This document shows positions 35,201 to 43,684 of a DNA stretch of 46,249 bases, piece by piece. This DNA is from Gammaproteobacteria bacterium (GTDB lineage: Bacteria; Pseudomonadota; Gammaproteobacteria; Pseudomonadales; Azotimanducaceae). Made by a program: the position numbers and the translations under genes. The stretch lies in contig PAFU01000020.1 in the NCBI GenBank assembly GCA_002704225.1, positions 29,655 to 75,903 of the forward strand, written 5' to 3'. The notes under the pieces were generated by a model. The model was not told the origin of the DNA, did no database searches, and worked only from the letters and a program-made list of their open reading frames with translations. Every line of letters begins with the position of its first letter. Position 1 is the first letter of the stretch.

Positions 35201-35226
35201 GCCGGAGCAATCTCCGGCTTTTTTTT
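35201..35226 (+). terminator. Rho-independent terminator of the FKBP gene
   Basis: A perfect 7-bp stem GCCGGAG/CTCCGGC with a CAAT loop is followed directly by eight T residues. It lies 45 bp past the FKBP stop codon. This is the clearest terminator in the window. Confidence 0.92.
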
Positions 35227-35330
35227 GCCCGTCCGATCCGTGCTGCTGAGCCGGCGAGGTCAGCACTTTGCGCTAAGACAAGTCTTGCGCTGGCTGCGCC
35301 GGCAGCACATGCTCGGGTGGGGGGAAAGAG

Positions 35331-36578
35331 ATGTCAGAGTCCGAAAACCAAGCGACAATATGGCGGGACGTCGCATTCCGCGCCTATCTGGGTTCCACCG
35401 GTTTTTCCGGGATGGCCTTGGCCATGCAGCAATTGCTGCTCAGCTGGATTTTGATTGGCATTTTGAAGCTGCCCGCGGATCAGGTGGGCTTGATTCAGGC
35501 GGTGATCGGCTTGCCGGGTGTCTTCGTCATGCTGGCCGGCGGTGCTAGCGCGGATCGGACGGATGCGCGCCGCATGCTCATCCGCGTTTATCTGCTCGCA
35601 CCGATATTCCCTTTGTTTCTCGTACTCGTAGAGCAGTGGCAGCTGCTGGGTGTGGCAAGCGTCATTTTTTGGGGCCTGGGCATGACGGTAGTGCAGTCTT
35701 TTTCAATGCCCGGTCAGCAGGCATTGCTAAACCGCATTGCCGGCAAAAACATTCAACAAGGTGTGACCGCGGCGACGGCCATTGGCTTTGTTGTTCAGGT
35801 AGTGGGTCTGATTCTTGCCGGCCAAATCGATACAGTGGGTGTCACTCCTGTACTCTTTGCACAGGCAGTGGGCTTGTGTCTGGCCGGTGTGATGATGGTG
35901 CGAACACCTGCGGCTAACCCGGAACCGCCGGCCGCTGAAGCAGACCAGACGGAAAAGCTGGGCGCGCTAACCGGCATTCGGCAGGGCTTGCACGCCACCT
36001 ATGACCACCCGCTAATTTTTAATGTTCTCGCCATTACGTTTGCCTCAAGCATTTTTAATGCTGGCGCGTTTATCACCGTATTCCCGTTCATCGTCGCCCG
36101 TGTTTATGACGGTACGGCCTGGTTGCTGGCACTGTTGATGGCGGTGTTCTTCGCCGGCGCCACGCTGTCGAATATGTTGCTGCTGCGTTACCAACCCTTG
36201 CTTCGGCCTGGCCGGCTGTTTCTGATCATGCAGTTGTCGCGCATTGTGGTGATCTTTTTGATGTGGATCGAGCCGCCGTTCTGGTTGTTGGTGGTGGCAA
36301 CGATCGGCTGGGGCCTGAACATGGGCATTACGACAAATCTGGCGCGCAGCATGGTTCAAGAGTCTGCGCCGAAGCCCTTCTTAGGGCGGATCTTATCGGT
36401 CTTCAGTATTGGCATGGTGGGCAGTGCGCCATTGGGTGCGATTGTATTGGGTTGGTTGATCGAGGCTACCGGCACGTTGAATGCGTTGATTCCTGCCATG
36501 GTCCTTTCGGCCATTTTGTTTATCTACGGCGCTTGGTTTTCTCCTGTGTGGGCCTATCGGAGCAGTGAAGCGCAGTAG
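35331..36578 (+). CDS. MFS transporter, exporter type
   Basis: A 415-residue inner-membrane protein with 10-12 predicted helices. The N-terminal region (FRAYLGSTGFSGMALAMQQ) and the loop GGASADRTDARRML fit the MFS group containing EntS-like exporters. The central loop (residues 190-215, rich in Ala, Glu and Pro) separates the halves. Helix 5 carries FSMPGQQALLNRIAG, a frequent pattern in this group. The ATG is preceded by GGGGAAAGAG. It follows the FKBP terminator and precedes pdxH by 72 bp on the same strand. The exported substrate is unknown. Confidence 0.87.
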   Translation: MSESENQATIWRDVAFRAYLGSTGFSGMALAMQQLLLSWILIGILKLPADQVGLIQAVIGLPGVFVMLAGGASADRTDARRMLIRVYLLAPIFPLFLVLVEQWQLLGVASVIFWGLGMTVVQSFSMPGQQALLNRIAGKNIQQGVTAATAIGFVVQVVGLILAGQIDTVGVTPVLFAQAVGLCLAGVMMVRTPAANPEPPAAEADQTEKLGALTGIRQGLHATYDHPLIFNVLAITFASSIFNAGAFITVFPFIVARVYDGTAWLLALLMAVFFAGATLSNMLLLRYQPLLRPGRLFLIMQLSRIVVIFLMWIEPPFWLLVVATIGWGLNMGITTNLARSMVQESAPKPFLGRILSVFSIGMVGSAPLGAIVLGWLIEATGTLNALIPAMVLSAILFIYGAWFSPVWAYRSSEAQ

Positions 36579-36650
36579 GTCTGGGCTGGTTCTTTAGCGA
36601 CCAAGGGCCTAATCTTGCGGCTCAAACGAGCCAAACGAGTACCCGATCCC

Positions 36651-37310
36651 ATGTCGTCCTCCCCTAGGTCTGCGGAAGAAACTGCCATTGCCGAACTGCG
36701 CCGGGAATATCGCTTTGGTACTCTCAGTGAGCGGGATGTACAAGAAGACCCGCTACGCCAATTTCAGCATTGGTTTGCGGAAGCAGAACATGCCCAAGTG
36801 CTGGATTACAGCGCTATGGCCTTGGCGACCTCACAGGCCGGTGTACCCTCCGCACGGATCGTTTTGCTGAAAGGCTTGGACGAGGACGGCTTCCGCTGGT
36901 TTACCGATGGACGCAGTGAAAAGGGACAGGCTCTGGCGGATAACCCACACGCGGAATTGTTGTTTCATTGGCGTGAGTTGGATCGTCAGGTGCGTGTTCG
37001 GGGAGAGGTAACACGCCTGTCGGAAGAGGCGTCCGACGCCTACTTTTATTCTCGGCCCTTGGACAGCCAGCTAGCGGCAGCGACATCAGAACAAAGCCAG
37101 CCGGTGGACAGTCGCGACCTGCTGGAGCAGCGCTATCGGGTCTTGACCGAATCGTATACGGAGCAAGTGCCGCGCCCGCCGGCGTGGGGTGGCTACTGTC
37201 TTAGGCCCAATCAGTATGAATTTTGGCAGGGGCGCGAGGGACGTTTGCACGATCGGCTGCAGTACCGAGCAACCAACAGTGGCTGGGTGATTGAGCGCCT
37301 GCAGCCTTAA
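36651..37310 (+). CDS. pdxH: Pyridoxamine/pyridoxine 5'-phosphate oxidase
   Basis: A 219-residue FMN enzyme that oxidises pyridoxine or pyridoxamine phosphate to pyridoxal phosphate, the last step of vitamin B6 synthesis and salvage. Conserved blocks are LRREYRFGTLSERD, DPLRQFQHWFAEA, PSARIVLLKGLDEDGFRWFTD, SEKGQALADNPHAELLFHW and the C-terminal PPAWGGYCLRPNQYEFWQG, ending in the usual RLQP. These match E. coli PdxH in order and length. The ATG at 36651 is chosen over the upstream frame limit at 36615 because homology begins soon after. It ends 22 bp from the convergent alpha/beta hydrolase gene. Cytoplasmic, homodimeric by family. Confidence 0.95.
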   Translation: MSSSPRSAEETAIAELRREYRFGTLSERDVQEDPLRQFQHWFAEAEHAQVLDYSAMALATSQAGVPSARIVLLKGLDEDGFRWFTDGRSEKGQALADNPHAELLFHWRELDRQVRVRGEVTRLSEEASDAYFYSRPLDSQLAAATSEQSQPVDSRDLLEQRYRVLTESYTEQVPRPPAWGGYCLRPNQYEFWQGREGRLHDRLQYRATNSGWVIERLQP

Positions 37311-37332
37311 TTCGGCTGCGAACAACCTCTGT

Positions 37333-38115
37333 TCAGCCGTCGTTTAGGCGCGATGCAAAGTCGGTCACCAGACGGGCGAACAGATCAGGCCGATAAAAAA
37401 TCGAGCCGTGGCCGGTCATTTCCATGACCTCAAAGCGCGCGCCGGGGATCAGCTGGGCAATTTCCTGAGCCGCAGCGAGGTTCATGTCTTGACGGCCGCA
37501 GGCCACCAGTGTGGGTGTCGTGATGTTGTGCAGTAATGCGTTGGTATCGCCTTCACGCTGATGTGCGGTATGGCAGAGTAGAGCCGCGTCCCGATTTTCA
37601 TAAAATCGCCAATATTTCTGCCGTTCAGGCATCGCCTGTCCTGCTGCCTCAAGCAGTTCGGCGGCCTGAGCGCCAAGTGCACCTTGATCACCTTGGTCGA
37701 CCGGTGGCGTTAGCGCCACGTCGAACATGGCCAGCCCGCTGAGTTGGTGGGGGTGGCGCAGGGCGAACTGAGCCGCTGTGCGGGCGCCGTAAGCCACGCC
37801 AAGCACAAAGGCTTTGTGGATATTCAGATGCTGGAGCAAACCCGCAAGATCGTCGGCGTACTGTGCAAAATTAAATTGCGTCTCATCGCCCCAACCAGAC
37901 CTTCCCGTGCCTCGCAGATCAAAGCGGAGCACTTGGTAGCGTTGCAGTAAGGAGTGCAGAACGATTTCCCAGCAGGTCAGGTTGTGGCTGGCCATATTGA
38001 TCAGGGCCCAAACCGGTTTGTTGGGCTCACCCTCGAGTACGTAGTGCAGGTCGATGCCGTTTATCTGGGCCACGTTTCCCAGCTGATCGTATGGCGTGGA
38101 TGGTTGTTGGCTCAT
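37333..38115 (-). CDS. Alpha/beta hydrolase-fold protein with Ala in place of the nucleophile
   Basis: A 260-residue alpha/beta hydrolase fold. The nucleophile elbow, normally GxSxG, reads G106-V-A108-Y-G110; the codon for 108 is GCT, so this is alanine. The acid (D210 in ACGRQDMN) and histidine (H236 in MTGHGS) positions seem intact, as does the strand FDLRGTGRSGWG. Ordinary serine hydrolysis is therefore unlikely unless another residue acts. It could be a pseudoenzyme, or a lyase- or dioxygenase-type member. Its ATG overlaps the stop of the upstream acyl-CoA dehydrogenase as ATGA, so they are translationally coupled, which ties it to CoA-thioester metabolism. Confidence 0.85.
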   Translation of the reverse strand: MSQQPSTPYDQLGNVAQINGIDLHYVLEGEPNKPVWALINMASHNLTCWEIVLHSLLQRYQVLRFDLRGTGRSGWGDETQFNFAQYADDLAGLLQHLNIHKAFVLGVAYGARTAAQFALRHPHQLSGLAMFDVALTPPVDQGDQGALGAQAAELLEAAGQAMPERQKYWRFYENRDAALLCHTAHQREGDTNALLHNITTPTLVACGRQDMNLAAAQEIAQLIPGARFEVMEMTGHGSIFYRPDLFARLVTDFASRLNDG

Positions 38116-39305
38116 GCGTCGGGCAATCCCAGCACGCGCTTGGCGATAATGTTCATCTGTACTTCCTTCGTTCCGCCGGCAATGGTCAGCGACTTTTGTT
38201 TCAGCCAGTTCCGCGTCGCGTCGATTTCGTCATCGGTAAATGCGTCGCCCACCCAACCGGCGCCTTGGGTGCCCATGGCGGCGACCAAAATTTCATCGCC
38301 TTCCTGGGTGATCAGTGCATTGGAAAGCTTCACCGCCGAAGACGCAAAGCCCGGCGCGCTGGCGGCGGTTTCCTGTATCACTCGTTGCTGGGTGAGCTGC
38401 TGAGCTCTGAAGGCCAATTGGTGATCCAAAACCCGGCTTCGCAGGGCTGGCTCGCTGATGCGACCGGTCTCATCCGAGTGATAGCGCTTGACCAAATCCG
38501 GCAAGGGGCTGGCCACGGATCGCCCCCCTTGGGAGCCGGAGGTGTTGATGCCCGCATGGGTGGAACGCTCGTATTGAAGCAGGCGCTTGCCAACAGTCCA
38601 ACCTTTGTTGACGCCGCCAATGATGTCGTTTGACGGTGCTAGTGCGTCATTGAACACCGTTTCGCAAAACGGCGACTCGCCGGAGATCAGCCGAATCGGG
38701 CTTACTTCAACGCCGGGTTGATCCATGTCGACCAAGATCAGGCTGATCCCTTCGTGTCTCGGTGCCTGAGTGTCAGTGCGAATCAGCACAAATATATAGT
38801 CACAGTGCATGGCATCTGAGGTCCATACCTTGCGTCCGTTGAGTTGGTACTGGTCGCCGATTAGCTCACCGCGACAGGCCAAGCTCGCCAAATCCGAGCC
38901 CGCACTGGGTTCGGAATAACCCATGGCCCAGCCGCCTTCGCCGCGGGCGATACCCGGCAGCCACCGCTGTCGTTGGTCTTCGCTGCCTAGCTCTAAAATC
39001 GTCGGCCCAATGTAGTTCACGCCGCGGCCGGTCAGAGGTGTTCGCGCACCGATGCGTTTCAGTTCTTCGATGAGTATCGGGTAAAGATCTTTGTCCAGTC
39101 CTGCGCCCCCATAGGCTTTGGGCCAGGTAGGTACCGTCCAGCCGCGCTCTGCCATGCGTTCCAGCCACAGCGCGCTGTCCCGATCCAAGGGTATTTTGCT
39201 GCTGCCCCAGGGCGTTTGGCCCGGCCCGCGCGCGCCTTCAGGGCAATTGTCTGCTAACCATGCTCGGGTCTCTTGGCGGAATTCGCTGCCTAGGGTGCTA
39301 CTCAC
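38112..39305 (-). CDS. Acyl-CoA dehydrogenase (second copy)
   Basis: A 397-residue FAD-dependent acyl-CoA dehydrogenase, clearly related to the copy at 7325-8515. Shared blocks are WAMGYSEPSAGSDLASL, GRKVWTSDAMHCDY, SPFCETVFNDA and the C-terminal TIAGGTKEVQMNIIAKRVLGLPD. As in the first copy, the MCAD glutamate site is glycine (AGGT). The glutamate of LLQYERSTHAG is a candidate base (inference). The start is a GTG preceded by GGAGACC. The gene overlaps the alpha/beta hydrolase by 4 nt, forming a two-gene operon. The substrate is unknown; conserved lengths suggest a full enzyme. Confidence 0.92.
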   Translation of the reverse strand: MSSTLGSEFRQETRAWLADNCPEGARGPGQTPWGSSKIPLDRDSALWLERMAERGWTVPTWPKAYGGAGLDKDLYPILIEELKRIGARTPLTGRGVNYIGPTILELGSEDQRQRWLPGIARGEGGWAMGYSEPSAGSDLASLACRGELIGDQYQLNGRKVWTSDAMHCDYIFVLIRTDTQAPRHEGISLILVDMDQPGVEVSPIRLISGESPFCETVFNDALAPSNDIIGGVNKGWTVGKRLLQYERSTHAGINTSGSQGGRSVASPLPDLVKRYHSDETGRISEPALRSRVLDHQLAFRAQQLTQQRVIQETAASAPGFASSAVKLSNALITQEGDEILVAAMGTQGAGWVGDAFTDDEIDATRNWLKQKSLTIAGGTKEVQMNIIAKRVLGLPDA

Positions 39306-39542
39306 ACGGTCTCCTTTTCTTTTCGTAATCGAACAGTCGTGTCTTAGCGTCGTTCAAAGCGACCTGTTGTTGGGCAGAACAACTCAAAGCACGCCTTAGA
39401 GCAATGCGAGTTGGGCCGCAGGGGACACGTTGAGTCCCGGAATATACCGTTTATCGTGTTATTTGCGGCTTCGTCGCAACCGGTTTTTTGTCTGCTGTAC
39501 ACGACGTATGTTGGTCTGACTTCTCAATTATAGGATCGAATT

Positions 39543-39914
39543 ATGTCACGCATCGTACCGCTTTTTCTCGCCCTAGCGACGTCAGCAGCATTTGCTCCAG
39601 CGCTGGTTAGCGCAGAAACCTTGACCATAACAATTGCCGACATTCGTGAAAGCGAAGGTCGACTCATGATTCAAGTGGCCAACAGTGAAAAGGGATTTGA
39701 GTTTTCAGAAGATTCCGCTGCACCGCCGCCCGTTGCCATAAGCCAGCTTGCCGAAGCCGGGGAAATGACATTTGAGGTTACCTTGCCCCTGGCCACTTGT
39801 TTAAGCATATGTGACGCTGACGAGTCTTCGATCAGATACATTCGGTCTTGTCAGATACACAGCGCCGCAATCCGTTTGCCCACTAATGCCAGACAAAGAT
39901 CCTGGGCGCACTGA
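39543..39914 (+). pseudogene. Truncated DUF2141 exported protein
   Basis: The frame encodes a signal peptide (cleavage near VSA-E, residue 24) and then the first half of a DUF2141 beta-sandwich: LTITIADIRESEGRLMIQV, EKGFEF and MTFEVTLP. The similarity stops at about residue 82 (nt 39788), where family members continue with a PGxYAI-like strand and a HDxNxNGK-type motif. The last 40 residues are unlike the family, and the frame runs 64 bp into the convergent lipoprotein gene. Neither of the other plus-strand frames restores the domain for more than a few codons. A deletion is likely. A 9-bp direct repeat (39832 and 39851) lies close to the break. It may still be translated as a short secreted protein. 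Confidence 0.65.
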
Positions 39915-40594
39915 TCGGCGCGACGATCTAAGACCAAGCCCGTCACCTGCTGTTGGGGTATCAGTTCCCCAACCATTGCCGAACTGGTGACTCGGGCATC
40001 AATGCACGGCGGATAGGCGTAGACACTGGGGTCGCGCTCGACCATCTGGGTGTAGATCGCGTCCAACTGCTCTTGTTTGGCCGCCATCTGTCCGGATTTG
40101 GTGCCGGCTTCTTGCCGTTCGGCGCGATCGGTCAGTTCGGTAAAAAGCGTATCGGATCGATACCAGTAGAGCCGAAACTGCTCGTTGTCACGCTTGAGCA
40201 CCATGCCCTCTTTGACGCCAACACCGTCCACGGTTTTGGTGTTAAACCATATTTCGGCGAATTCGCCACAAACCTCCTTGGCACCCTGACCAAAGCACTT
40301 CAACAGCTCTACGCGCTCGATGCGTCGTGTTGATGCATCAAGCCGGGCGGCGTGTTCGATCATGTCGGTGCAGACCGCGTCGGTAAACTTTAGCAAACCA
40401 AAGGCATGACAGCTGGGTGCTTCGGCGTCGTCGCTCGATTGTGAGGCTTTGGCTTGATCAAACCATTTCGCTGCCGCCTCTAAAGCTTGCGATTGAATGA
40501 CGCTGGGGTCGGGTGCACAGCTTGTGAGTAGGGCGGTGCACAGCGTCAGCAACAGAATCTGTTGCCGACGCGTTGATCGCAGGTTGAGGATCAA
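39851..40594 (-). CDS. Putative lipoprotein coupled to thiolase
   Basis: A lipoprotein of about 247 residues of unknown function. The signal peptide (QQILLLTLCTALLTSC) ends in a lipobox LTSC. The mature part has conserved-looking cysteine pairs (APSCHAF, DAVCTDM, LKCFGQGAKEVCGEF, PPCIDA, DQCAQDLC), suggesting disulfides in the periplasm. Several stretches (RLYWYRSDTLFTEL) look like a compact alpha/beta domain, but I recognise no family. The TTG at 40594 overlaps the thiolase stop codon as TTGA, an exact coupling, and is preferred to the frame limit at 40639. Its link with a cytoplasmic thiolase operon is puzzling. Confidence 0.72.
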   Translation of the reverse strand: MILNLRSTRRQQILLLTLCTALLTSCAPDPSVIQSQALEAAAKWFDQAKASQSSDDAEAPSCHAFGLLKFTDAVCTDMIEHAARLDASTRRIERVELLKCFGQGAKEVCGEFAEIWFNTKTVDGVGVKEGMVLKRDNEQFRLYWYRSDTLFTELTDRAERQEAGTKSGQMAAKQEQLDAIYTQMVERDPSVYAYPPCIDARVTSSAMVGELIPQQQVTGLVLDRRADQCAQDLCLALVGKRIAALCI

Positions 40595-41829
40595 ACCCGC
40601 TCGATGATGATGGCTGGCGCCATGCCGCCACCGGTGCACATGGTGATCAGACCGGTCTGCAGGTCACGTCGTTCCAGTTCATCGATCATGGTGCCGATCA
40701 GAATCGAACCCGTGGCCGCAATAGGGTGCCCTAGCGCCATGGCTCCGCCGTTGACGTTGACCTTGGCAGGATCCAAGTTGAGGTCGCGGATGAACTTGGC
40801 AGCGACGACGGCGAAGGCTTCATTGATCTCGAACAGGTCGATGTCGTCTGTTGTCATGCCAACGCGGGCTAACGCCTTCAGCGCCGCAGGTACGGGCTCG
40901 TTCAACATCAGGGTAGGGTCGCCGCCAACCGTTGCCATGGATGTGATGCGCGCTCGCGGTTTCCAGCCCACTTTGTCGGCGTAGTCCTTGCTGCTCAAAA
41001 TCAGAGCTGCAGCACCATCGACCACGCCAGAACTGTTGCCCGCATGGTGCACATGGTTGATGTTCATGTCTGGGTATTTGCGAGCCACCAATTGCTGGAA
41101 GGTTTCGCCGGTATCGTCAATGGGTGCCTGCATAAACTGGGAGAAGACCGTAGGGAGGTCCGCCAAGCTTTCCAGCGTGGTGCCCGGACGGGGAAATTCT
41201 TCGCGGTCCAAGGCAACGGTGCCGTCATCGTTGAACACGGGCATAACGCTGCGGTCAAAGTGGCCATTGGCGATGGCGCGCTGTGCACGGTTTTGAGATT
41301 CCACGGCCAGTGCATCCAACTCCTCTCGGCTGAAGTTTTCCAGCGTAGCGATCATGTCCGCGCACACGCCCTGGTGCGGCTGCGGGTGCAGGTCGCGCAG
41401 GTGCAAGTTGCCGCCATCAACGGTGCGGTTGTTGTTTTCGGGTACGCGGGTGGCGGTGTAGGACATCATTTCAACGCCGCCGGCAACGCAAAGGTCGTCC
41501 ATGCCACTCATGATGTTGGCCGCGGCGAGATTGACCGAGGTGATGCCCGAACCGCAGAAGCGGTCCAACGTTACCGCAGATGCGGAGGTATCCCAGCCTG
41601 CGTCCAGCGCGGCCATACGCCCAACGCAAGATCCTTGTTTGCCGACCTGTGAGCTACACCCCACGACCACATCGTCGATGTCTGCCGTATTCAGATCATT
41701 GCGCTCACCGATCCCTTCAAACACTTTCGCCAGCAGCCGGCTGGGGTGAAATTCAGACAGCGCACCCTTGCCCGCTTTGCCGATACCTCGTGGGGTTCGC
41801 GCGGCGTCGATAATGTATGCCTCAGTCAT
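40591..41829 (-). CDS. Acetyl-CoA acyltransferase (thiolase)
   Basis: A 412-residue thiolase that cleaves 3-ketoacyl-CoA with CoA (or runs the reverse condensation). The acylated cysteine is C92 in DRFCGSGITS. The histidine is in NEAF (DLFEINEAFAVV) and GGAMALGHPIAATGS, and the second cysteine is in MCTGGGMAPA. All three catalytic parts are intact. The length and TRVPENNN insert suggest a degradative FadA/FadI-like enzyme; a biosynthetic one cannot be excluded. CGGAGAG precedes the ATG. It lies third in a minus-strand operon (NUDIX, crotonase, thiolase, lipoprotein), with gaps of about 30 bp and a 4-nt overlap downstream. Confidence 0.94.
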   Translation of the reverse strand: MTEAYIIDAARTPRGIGKAGKGALSEFHPSRLLAKVFEGIGERNDLNTADIDDVVVGCSSQVGKQGSCVGRMAALDAGWDTSASAVTLDRFCGSGITSVNLAAANIMSGMDDLCVAGGVEMMSYTATRVPENNNRTVDGGNLHLRDLHPQPHQGVCADMIATLENFSREELDALAVESQNRAQRAIANGHFDRSVMPVFNDDGTVALDREEFPRPGTTLESLADLPTVFSQFMQAPIDDTGETFQQLVARKYPDMNINHVHHAGNSSGVVDGAAALILSSKDYADKVGWKPRARITSMATVGGDPTLMLNEPVPAALKALARVGMTTDDIDLFEINEAFAVVAAKFIRDLNLDPAKVNVNGGAMALGHPIAATGSILIGTMIDELERRDLQTGLITMCTGGGMAPAIIIERV

Positions 41830-41859
41830 AATGCTCTCCGTTTTAATAATCCTGTTGTG

Positions 41860-42663
41860 TTAGCGGCCTTTAAACTCTGCTTCACGTTTCTCCATAAACG
41901 ATGCCATGCCTTCTTTAAAGTCATCGGACTGGAACAACGGTAGCAACTGCAAAAATACGTGGTGCACATGATCGTCGAAATTCTCGTCCATGCCCATGCG
42001 CATCATGCGCTTAGAGGCTTGTACTGCCATGGGTGCTTGGGCGGCGACGCGTTTTGCCAAGTCCTGCGCCGCGCTGCCGACCTCGTTGTTGTTGACGATC
42101 TGAGATACCAGTCCCATTTCCTCACACTCGCTGGCTGTCAGCGTCTTGCCGGTAAAAATGATTTCGCTGGCTTTGGACCAGCCAATCAATCTGGGCAAAA
42201 TCCAGGTGCCGCCGGATTCCGGGACGATACCCCGTGAGGTGAACGCCGCTGCCAATTTCGCCGTGTCCGCCATTATTCGCATATCACAGCCCAGTGCCAT
42301 GTCCATGCCGTAGCCTGCCGCTGATCCGTTCAAAGCAGCAATGGTGGGCGTATCGATGTTGTGCAGGACCGTGGGCGGAGTATTGCGTAAATCCAAGGTG
42401 GGCGAGACTCGGCGCGAGCGATCACTCAGGCTGTCGGTAATATCACTGCCGCGGAGGTCGAGGCCCGCGCAAAAAAACTTGCCGGTGCCGGTGATGACGA
42501 TGGCGCGAACGTCTTCGGTAGCATCGGCTTCCAGCAGCAACTCGCTGAAACGTGCCAGCATGTCCCGGGAAATGGTGTTCTGCTGCTCGGGGCGATTGAA
42601 CGTAATGGTGGCAATGTGGTCCGCCACCTCATAGAGCATGTCGTTGTTTTGGCTATTCGTCAT
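41860..42663 (-). CDS. Crotonase family protein, second PaaG-like copy
   Basis: A 267-residue crotonase with loops FCAGLDLRGS and GSAAGYGMDMALGCD. As in the gene at 15719-16549 the second hydratase glutamate is replaced and an acidic residue appears in IVPESGGTWILPRLIG, the PaaG-like position. The two genes are paralogues with similar lengths and the same C-terminal KREAEFKGR/KRKPNFTGR ending. The ATG is preceded by GGAGG. It sits between NUDIX and thiolase in one operon, so it probably supplies an isomerised or hydrated CoA intermediate to the thiolase. Exact chemistry is unknown. Confidence 0.9.
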   Translation of the reverse strand: MTNSQNNDMLYEVADHIATITFNRPEQQNTISRDMLARFSELLLEADATEDVRAIVITGTGKFFCAGLDLRGSDITDSLSDRSRRVSPTLDLRNTPPTVLHNIDTPTIAALNGSAAGYGMDMALGCDMRIMADTAKLAAAFTSRGIVPESGGTWILPRLIGWSKASEIIFTGKTLTASECEEMGLVSQIVNNNEVGSAAQDLAKRVAAQAPMAVQASKRMMRMGMDENFDDHVHHVFLQLLPLFQSDDFKEGMASFMEKREAEFKGR

Positions 42664-42690
42664 GGGAGCCTCCTTGAATTGAATGGGTGC

Positions 42691-43485
42691 TTATTTGGAT
42701 GCGCGTTCCGGCATTTTTTCTTCGCTGATGGCGTAGCCGGCTTCAACGGGTATGCACAGGTATTGGCCATCATCTCGCTTCTCGGTCCAGGGCAGCACGG
42801 GTACCGGGGTGGTTGATTTTGCGGCCTCAATGGCGGCCTCTGGTGTCGACCAGGTCGCCAGCTTTTCGATGTTGCGCAGGGTCGGAAAAATGATGGTGTA
42901 TTTGCCGTTTTCTGCGCCCGCGATGGCGTCGGCAGGGTCAATCCATACCGAGTCAACGGATTCGTAGCCGTCGTGCACTGCAATATGGTCAGCTGGGGGG
43001 ATCGCCAGATAGAAATGGGTATCGAAACGCTTGGGCATCATGGGCGGTGTGATCCAGTGCGCGAAGTGGGTTAATGCGTCGCAGGCAAGTTCAAGCTTTT
43101 CGTTCTGCAGGAAGTCCAGTAGGAGAATGTCTCCCTTGTTCATCGGTTCTCGGGCAGATTGCAACGCCGCCAATCGTTCGCCGCTGATGATGTTGTCAGC
43201 TCCTGCTTCCCGGGCGAGCAGAATGCCGCATTCCTCAAAGGCTTCTCGGATAGCGCTGACTTGCGCCGCTCGCATGTCGGTGTCTGTCTCAGCGCCGCGT
43301 AGATAGGGGATGAGCGCGTCATCGAAATCTTGAGGGTCTGCCTTGCCACCGGGGAAGACGAGCGCGCCTGAGGCAAAATCAATCTGGTGGTGTCGTACCA
43401 CCATGAAAACTTCTAGATTTTCTTTGCCAGGGCGAAGTAACAAAATGGTAGCGGCTGGTTTTGGCGTAGCGGCATTGTCAGACAT
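42691..43485 (-). CDS. NUDIX hydrolase, NUDT19-like with an insertion
   Basis: A 264-residue NUDIX protein. The Nudix helix is present as AIREAFEECGILL, but about 30 residues separate it from the leading GG of LVFPGGKADPQD, a longer gap than in the classical box. This interrupted box is typical of NUDT19-type CoA diphosphohydrolases, which cleave CoA or acyl-CoA to phosphopantetheine products. An upstream loop (ATILLLRPGKENLEVFMVVRH) opens the domain. The ATG at 43485 follows GAAGGTGTTCC; the frame reaches 43545. It leads the operon with crotonase and thiolase 27 bp later, consistent with tuning acyl-CoA pools. Assignment to CoA is inference. Confidence 0.85.
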   Translation of the reverse strand: MSDNAATPKPAATILLLRPGKENLEVFMVVRHHQIDFASGALVFPGGKADPQDFDDALIPYLRGAETDTDMRAAQVSAIREAFEECGILLAREAGADNIISGERLAALQSAREPMNKGDILLLDFLQNEKLELACDALTHFAHWITPPMMPKRFDTHFYLAIPPADHIAVHDGYESVDSVWIDPADAIAGAENGKYTIIFPTLRNIEKLATWSTPEAAIEAAKSTTPVPVLPWTEKRDDGQYLCIPVEAGYAISEEKMPERASK

Positions 43486-43684
43486 AGGAACACCTTCGTT
43501 GATGGAGTAAGGAGGGAGATGTGTCGTCTGTCCTTTGCCAAGCAATTGACCGAGATGCCAAGCCCGTATCGGAGCTCCTGACTGTCACTGTTCTCCCCTC
43601 AGAAACAGGATGATGTTCGCTTATGCAGGACCCTATGGCAAACTTACGAGCTCTCGCGTAACGAACCGGTTTGGGGCAAAAGTT

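Noticed and set aside
37314-37339. 6-bp inverted repeat between pdxH and the alpha/beta hydrolase
   Set aside because: Short stem, long loop, and no T-run; it also reaches into the hydrolase stop codon.
39953-40333. 126-codon plus-strand frame inside the lipoprotein gene
   Set aside because: The opposite frame has a lipoprotein signal and is coupled to the thiolase; this one has neither start signal nor motifs.
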